Positions 61,500 to 64,000 of a DNA stretch of 64,000 nt are shown here, one piece after another. The stretch is from assembly GCF_001434895.1 (NCBI RefSeq), contig NZ_AZEE01000030.1:62001-126000 (forward strand), in the 5' to 3' direction. The first letter of the stretch is position 1. Each line of letters opens with the position of its first letter. The position numbers and the translations under genes are program-made. The notes below the pieces were generated by a model. It did not search any database, was not told the origin of the DNA, and saw nothing but the letters and a program-made list of their open reading frames with translations. The stretch comes from Secundilactobacillus odoratitofui DSM 19909 = JCM 15043. GTDB taxonomy: Bacteria > Bacillota > Bacilli > Lactobacillales > Lactobacillaceae.

Positions 61500-61740
61500 A
61501 ATCTGATTCCCCTAACTTAAAAATTGATGGCAATAAAAAAACGACTTCCTCGCAGAAGTCGTCAGAAAGGCGCGACGTGCAAGGGTAGTCATGCAGCGTC
61601 ACTCACATATAAAGTAACCGGCATGGACACGTATTGAACATGAGCTCAAGCCGCATCCGAAGTAGCAGCTTGATTACCGGTTTTGCCAACTATTAAGTTG
61701 AAAATTAAACTTTAGCATGTGAATTCCTCCGATTTAAATT
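61500..61740 (-). promoter_or_regulatory. Structured attenuator-like leader of the TrpX-type operon
   Basis: From a start point near 61740, the minus-strand leader encodes a 14-residue peptide (61674-61718), then folds: AACCGG (61682-61677) with CCGGTT (61621-61616) enclosing TCAAGC/GCTTGA (61673-61668 with 61651-61646). Next comes a GACG/CGTC stem (61600-61574) and finally the terminator ACGACTTC/GAAGTCGT with T7 (61562-61534). It fits no T-box or named riboswitch I know. Peptide stop and first stem overlap, as in ribosome-mediated attenuation. Confidence 0.7.
61674..61718 (-). CDS. Leader peptide with one Trp codon (14 residues)
   Basis: MLKFNFQLNSWQNR then TAA, starting ATG at 61718 with a perfect GGAGG (61730-61726) seven bases before it and about 20 bases from the predicted transcript start. 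The single TGG is at 61688-61686, four codons before the stop. The stop codon sits in the base of the first leader stem. Ribosome stalling at Trp (or the Phe/Asn/Gln codons) could govern the terminator at 61534-61562. Confidence 0.65.
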   Translation of the reverse strand: MLKFNFQLNSWQNR

Positions 61741-61746
61741 ACTTTC

Positions 61747-61776
61747 ATTATAAGCAGTGGGGTAACGGTGTGTCAA
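61747..61776 (-). promoter_or_regulatory. Strong promoter of the TrpX-type operon
   Basis: On the minus strand: TTGACA (61776-61771), 18 bases, TATAAT (61752-61747). Both hexamers are perfect. Confidence 0.88.
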
Positions 61777-61798
61777 TTATTTTCATGGTAGCCAACCC

Positions 61799-61827
61799 TT
61801 GACCGATGTTGGCGGATGTGCTAAATT
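61799..61827 (+). promoter_or_regulatory. Promoter of the second Met T-box leader
   Basis: TTGACC (61799-61804), 17 bases, TAAATT (61822-61827), divergent from the TrpX-type promoter. Confidence 0.65.
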
Positions 61828-61845
61828 AGTAGTCAATTAAAAAAC

Positions 61846-62085
61846 GATGAGTCTATGACAAGAAGAGTAATCGCGCTTAACTGTTTAGAGAGCTCCTGAA
61901 GTGGTGAGAAGGAGACTGTGAGGCCGGTGAAGATGAACTTGGAGAATGGTAACGGTGTTACGCTGTTGCTACGGGGTACCCGATATCTGCGCGAATTTGA
62001 GGTGTCAATTTTTAATTGGCATGAAGATGGGTGGTACCACGTGAAAACGTCCCAAACTGCGAAAACAGTTTGGGACGTTTTTTTT
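61846..62085 (+). promoter_or_regulatory. T-box leader of metA, methionine specifier
   Basis: T-box sequence TGGGTGGTACCACG at 62028-62041, then the terminator AACGTCCCAAACT/AGTTTGGGACGTT with T8 (62046-62085). The stem I region has GTGAAGATGAAC, so ATG at 61933-61935 is the likely specifier, closely matching the GAAGATGA context of the T-box at 14190. tRNA-Met sensing fits the methionine gene downstream. Confidence 0.9.
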
Positions 62086-62111
62086 GACGACATCGAGAGG
62101 GAGGACACAGC

Positions 62112-62954
62112 ATGACAGTGATTTTGAATAATGGTTTAATGGCATTGCAACACGTAAACGCAACAACAAGTAAGCATTTTGTGAAAGTATTGGTTGTGAA
62201 TCTGATGCCAAATAAATTAGAGACTGAACGCCAATTCGTACACCTGCTGAGTCACCTTTCTGTTGATGTTGCCGTTACTTTTTTAAGAATGAGTTCACAT
62301 CGAAGTAAGCACACCGATGAGCGGTTACTGGCACAAAATTATGCCAGTTTATCCTCAATTTACCATCAGCATTTTGACGGCATGATTGTTACTGGCGCGC
62401 CGGTAGAAGAGATGGCCTTTGAAAAGGTTGATTATTGGGCTGAATTTCAAGCGTTGATGGATTGGCGTAAACAACACGTCAGTCAGTCGATTTTTGAGTG
62501 TTGGGCTGCTCAAGCAGGTGTGTATGCAGATTTTGGTATTCAAAAACAGGTGACAAATGCCAAGTTGTTTGGGGTGTATCGTTGTCGAATCAACCAACGT
62601 ACTGAATTAACGGCTGGATTGGACCGGCTATCAATGCCCCAATCACGGCATGCGACACTTGGTGCAATCAATAACCCTGCCTTACGAGTCGTTGCCAGTG
62701 ATCCAGAGGCTGGTCCGGTGGTTCTCACGTCGGCTTCAACGCATTCTACCTATATCAGTGGTCATCCGGAGTACGAAACCAAAACACTGTTCAATGAATT
62801 TCACCGTGATCAAGAAAAGGGGCTACCGATTCAATTGCCTAAGAATTATTTTTCTGCCGCGGTGCCAGTGAACACTTGGCAAAGCGATAGTATTCATCTT
62901 TATAATAATTGGGTGCATCAATTAACCCGTGATCAAGCAGGTATTATCAGTTAA
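62112..62954 (+). CDS. metA: Homoserine O-acyltransferase (MetA type)
   Basis: 280 residues; acylates homoserine (acetyl or succinyl) for methionine synthesis. NLMPNKLETE, TGAPVEEMAFEKVDYW, catalytic Cys130 (FECWAAQAG, where Ala replaces the usual Gly after Trp), SRHATL, and ISGHPEYET with the catalytic His and Glu. It is somewhat shorter than the roughly 300-residue enterobacterial enzyme. GGAGG precedes the ATG. Controlled by the Met T-box; terminator at 62979-63018. Confidence 0.93.
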   Translation: MTVILNNGLMALQHVNATTSKHFVKVLVVNLMPNKLETERQFVHLLSHLSVDVAVTFLRMSSHRSKHTDERLLAQNYASLSSIYHQHFDGMIVTGAPVEEMAFEKVDYWAEFQALMDWRKQHVSQSIFECWAAQAGVYADFGIQKQVTNAKLFGVYRCRINQRTELTAGLDRLSMPQSRHATLGAINNPALRVVASDPEAGPVVLTSASTHSTYISGHPEYETKTLFNEFHRDQEKGLPIQLPKNYFSAAVPVNTWQSDSIHLYNNWVHQLTRDQAGIIS

Positions 62955-62978
62955 ATGAGTTGATTAAACATGAATAAA

Positions 62979-63018
62979 CAAAAGGGCGCAACCACGAAAT
63001 CATGGTTGCGCCTTTTTG
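62979..63018. terminator. Bidirectional terminator, metA versus CPBP protease
   Basis: AAAAGGGCGCAACCA with TGGTTGCGCCTTTTT forms a near-perfect stem of about 15 bp. Confidence 0.92.
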
Positions 63019-63102
63019 TGCTTGATAAGCTACTTAGTAGTTATCGTATATTCATTATACACCAAGCTTTAAAATATAGAAACCGCATTCCCTAAAAAAC
63101 CG

Positions 63103-63780
63103 TCAAATAATGCTCCAGAGGTTATTGAGGAAGTGAAGGGCGATGTTGTAGCGGATGTCCTTAAAGTAGAGATAACTCCCCGCTAGAACCCAACCAAGTG
63201 ATGCATACAATAACGTGGTCACTGAAAATGACAGAGTGTGCATATAACCGAAAATCAAACCACTAACAATTACTCCTAGTAGGTTGGACCAACGCGTGTT
63301 TTTGGCAAAGAAAAAGTTAAAGAAAAAGCCACGGAACAGGTACTCTTCAAAAACTGGTGCGATCAAAACGCCATATACGTTATTCCAAAAGGGTAACAGC
63401 TGAATCTGACTATCCAGTGCAGATTGGTTGCTGGGCATGGGTAAGATATGGTGCAAGATTAATTGTGACCAAAAAATTTGGACCACTAGCATTATGAAAA
63501 AGGCAAACAAGACGCGTGACAAGCGCCGGATGGTCAGTTTGTAATGACCAAATTGGCGGGGGTTATTGCGCTTCAACTGGCGTTTATAAAACCAGGTAAA
63601 GCCGACCAGCAGCACGGCGACCGTAATCAGCATGACGCCGATTGCTCGATTCGCGAGTGCCGGGTTTGTTTTGGCGTACTTAGTGGCCAATGATAATTCA
63701 GATGAATTAATCAAGTAGGCAATCAGAAGTAAAATAAAGCCGAGAATTCGGCCGGTTTGTCTGGTTAAATAGTGAATCAC
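63103..63780 (-). CDS. CPBP-family intramembrane metalloprotease
   Basis: 225 residues with about six to seven membrane segments and the CPBP motifs: APVFEEYLFRGFFF (glutamate pair and Arg), FGYMHTL (His) and the final NIALHFLNNL. Members cut CAAX-type or bacteriocin-related substrates; the target here is unknown. GTG start with CGAGGTGAC upstream. The glyoxalase-like gene ends 20 bases upstream, so the two are probably cotranscribed. Confidence 0.88.
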   Translation of the reverse strand: MIHYLTRQTGRILGFILLLIAYLINSSELSLATKYAKTNPALANRAIGVMLITVAVLLVGFTWFYKRQLKRNNPRQFGHYKLTIRRLSRVLFAFFIMLVVQIFWSQLILHHILPMPSNQSALDSQIQLLPFWNNVYGVLIAPVFEEYLFRGFFFNFFFAKNTRWSNLLGVIVSGLIFGYMHTLSFSVTTLLYASLGWVLAGSYLYFKDIRYNIALHFLNNLWSII

Positions 63781-63800
63781 AGTGTCACCTCGAATTGGAC

Positions 63801-64000
63801 TTAGTAAGTGATGATCTTAATGAGATTATGGTCCGGATCACGGACCCAAAGCGCCGTTCCCTTACCTTTAGCGCCTTGATAATCAACTGGACCATCATCA
63901 ATTTCAACCGCATAATTGGTTAAGTGGGCCAAGGTGTTTTCCAAATCATCGTGGGTTTCAAAGGCGAGTTCAGCGGAACCTGCTGCGACAGATTTAGCGG
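63801..64000 (-). CDS. VOC/glyoxalase-family protein (5' end outside window)
   Basis: Only the last 66 or so residues are inside the window, read on the minus strand from the right edge to TAA at 63801. The C-terminal strand ALWVRDPDHNLIKIITY and the preceding ELAFETHDDLENTLAHL are typical of VOC superfamily enzymes. Substrate cannot be judged from the part seen. Confidence 0.75.
   Translation of the reverse strand, partial: AKSVAAGSAELAFETHDDLENTLAHLTNYAVEIDDGPVDYQGAKGKGTALWVRDPDHNLIKIITY

Noticed and set aside
61575-61600. Plus-strand AAGGGTAG stretch resembling a T-box core
   Set aside because: It lacks the GGTNACNGCG continuation and sits in the minus-strand leader; the real T-box for metA is at 62028-62041.
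1-64000. CRISPR arrays, insertion sequences, tRNA and rRNA genes
   Set aside because: I saw no regularly spaced direct repeats, transposase-like proteins, tRNA cloverleaf with CCA context, or rRNA sequence on reading the window; very diverged copies could be missed.

Overview
The window looks like chromosome of a low-to-moderate GC lactic acid bacterium of the family Lactobacillaceae (Lactobacillus sensu lato, in the neighbourhood of the plantarum/brevis-type genera). The evidence is strong GGAGG-type ribosome sites with frequent TTG/GTG starts, rho-independent terminators at nearly every convergent junction, PyrR attenuators, T-boxes, a TPP riboswitch, an FNR-like (FLP-type) regulator, an LBP_cg2779-type small protein, and many secreted proteins of lactobacillus type. 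I could not fix the species. I saw no rRNA, tRNA, CRISPR array, prophage or insertion sequence. Both window edges cut genes.

Layout. 0-5.7 kb: a YibE/F membrane pair, a secreted amidase, a PerR-like regulator, a GNAT protein, 6-phosphogluconolactonase and a small membrane protein. 5.7-6.45 kb: a gene-free stretch with two oppositely oriented cloverleaf-like inverted-repeat elements and an orphan terminator. 6.45-10.45 kb: a three-gene overlapping minus-strand unit (nuclease-helicase fusion, small PD-(D/E)XK-like nuclease, sce7725-like protein). 10.6-13.1 kb: pyrBC behind a PyrR attenuator. 14.1-15.7 kb: a methionine-synthase-like gene behind a Met T-box. 16.2-20.8 kb: potABCD for polyamine uptake, divergent from an FNR-like regulator with a palindromic site between them. 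21-34 kb: mixed metabolism, transport and secreted proteins (MarR-SDR pair, glycerol facilitator, DHA2 exporter, a four-repeat protein, DegV, macro domain, NlpC/P60). 34.1-37.5 kb: ykoE-ykoD-ykoC ECF transporter under a TPP riboswitch. 38.9-40.4 kb: pyrFE with a second PyrR attenuator. 40.5-51.3 kb: HAD phosphatases, nucleoside hydrolase, PrsW, ferredoxin-NADP reductase, lipoteichoic acid synthase, a second NlpC/P60 enzyme and a MerR regulator. 51.7-58.7 kb: MMPL transporter, bile-salt-hydrolase-family enzyme, glucosaminidase, TerC, thioredoxin, hydroxyacid dehydrogenase. 58.8-61.8 kb: a TrpXYZ-type ABC transporter whose leader encodes a short Trp-containing peptide before a terminator. 61.8-63 kb: metA behind a second Met T-box. 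63.1 kb to the end: a CPBP protease and a partial glyoxalase-family gene.

Themes. Much of the window is under RNA-level control: two PyrR attenuators on separated pyrimidine genes, two Met T-boxes, one TPP riboswitch and one probable leader-peptide attenuator. The least explained items are the twin cloverleaf elements, the helicase/nuclease/sce7725 unit beside them, and the leader of the TrpX-type transporter.
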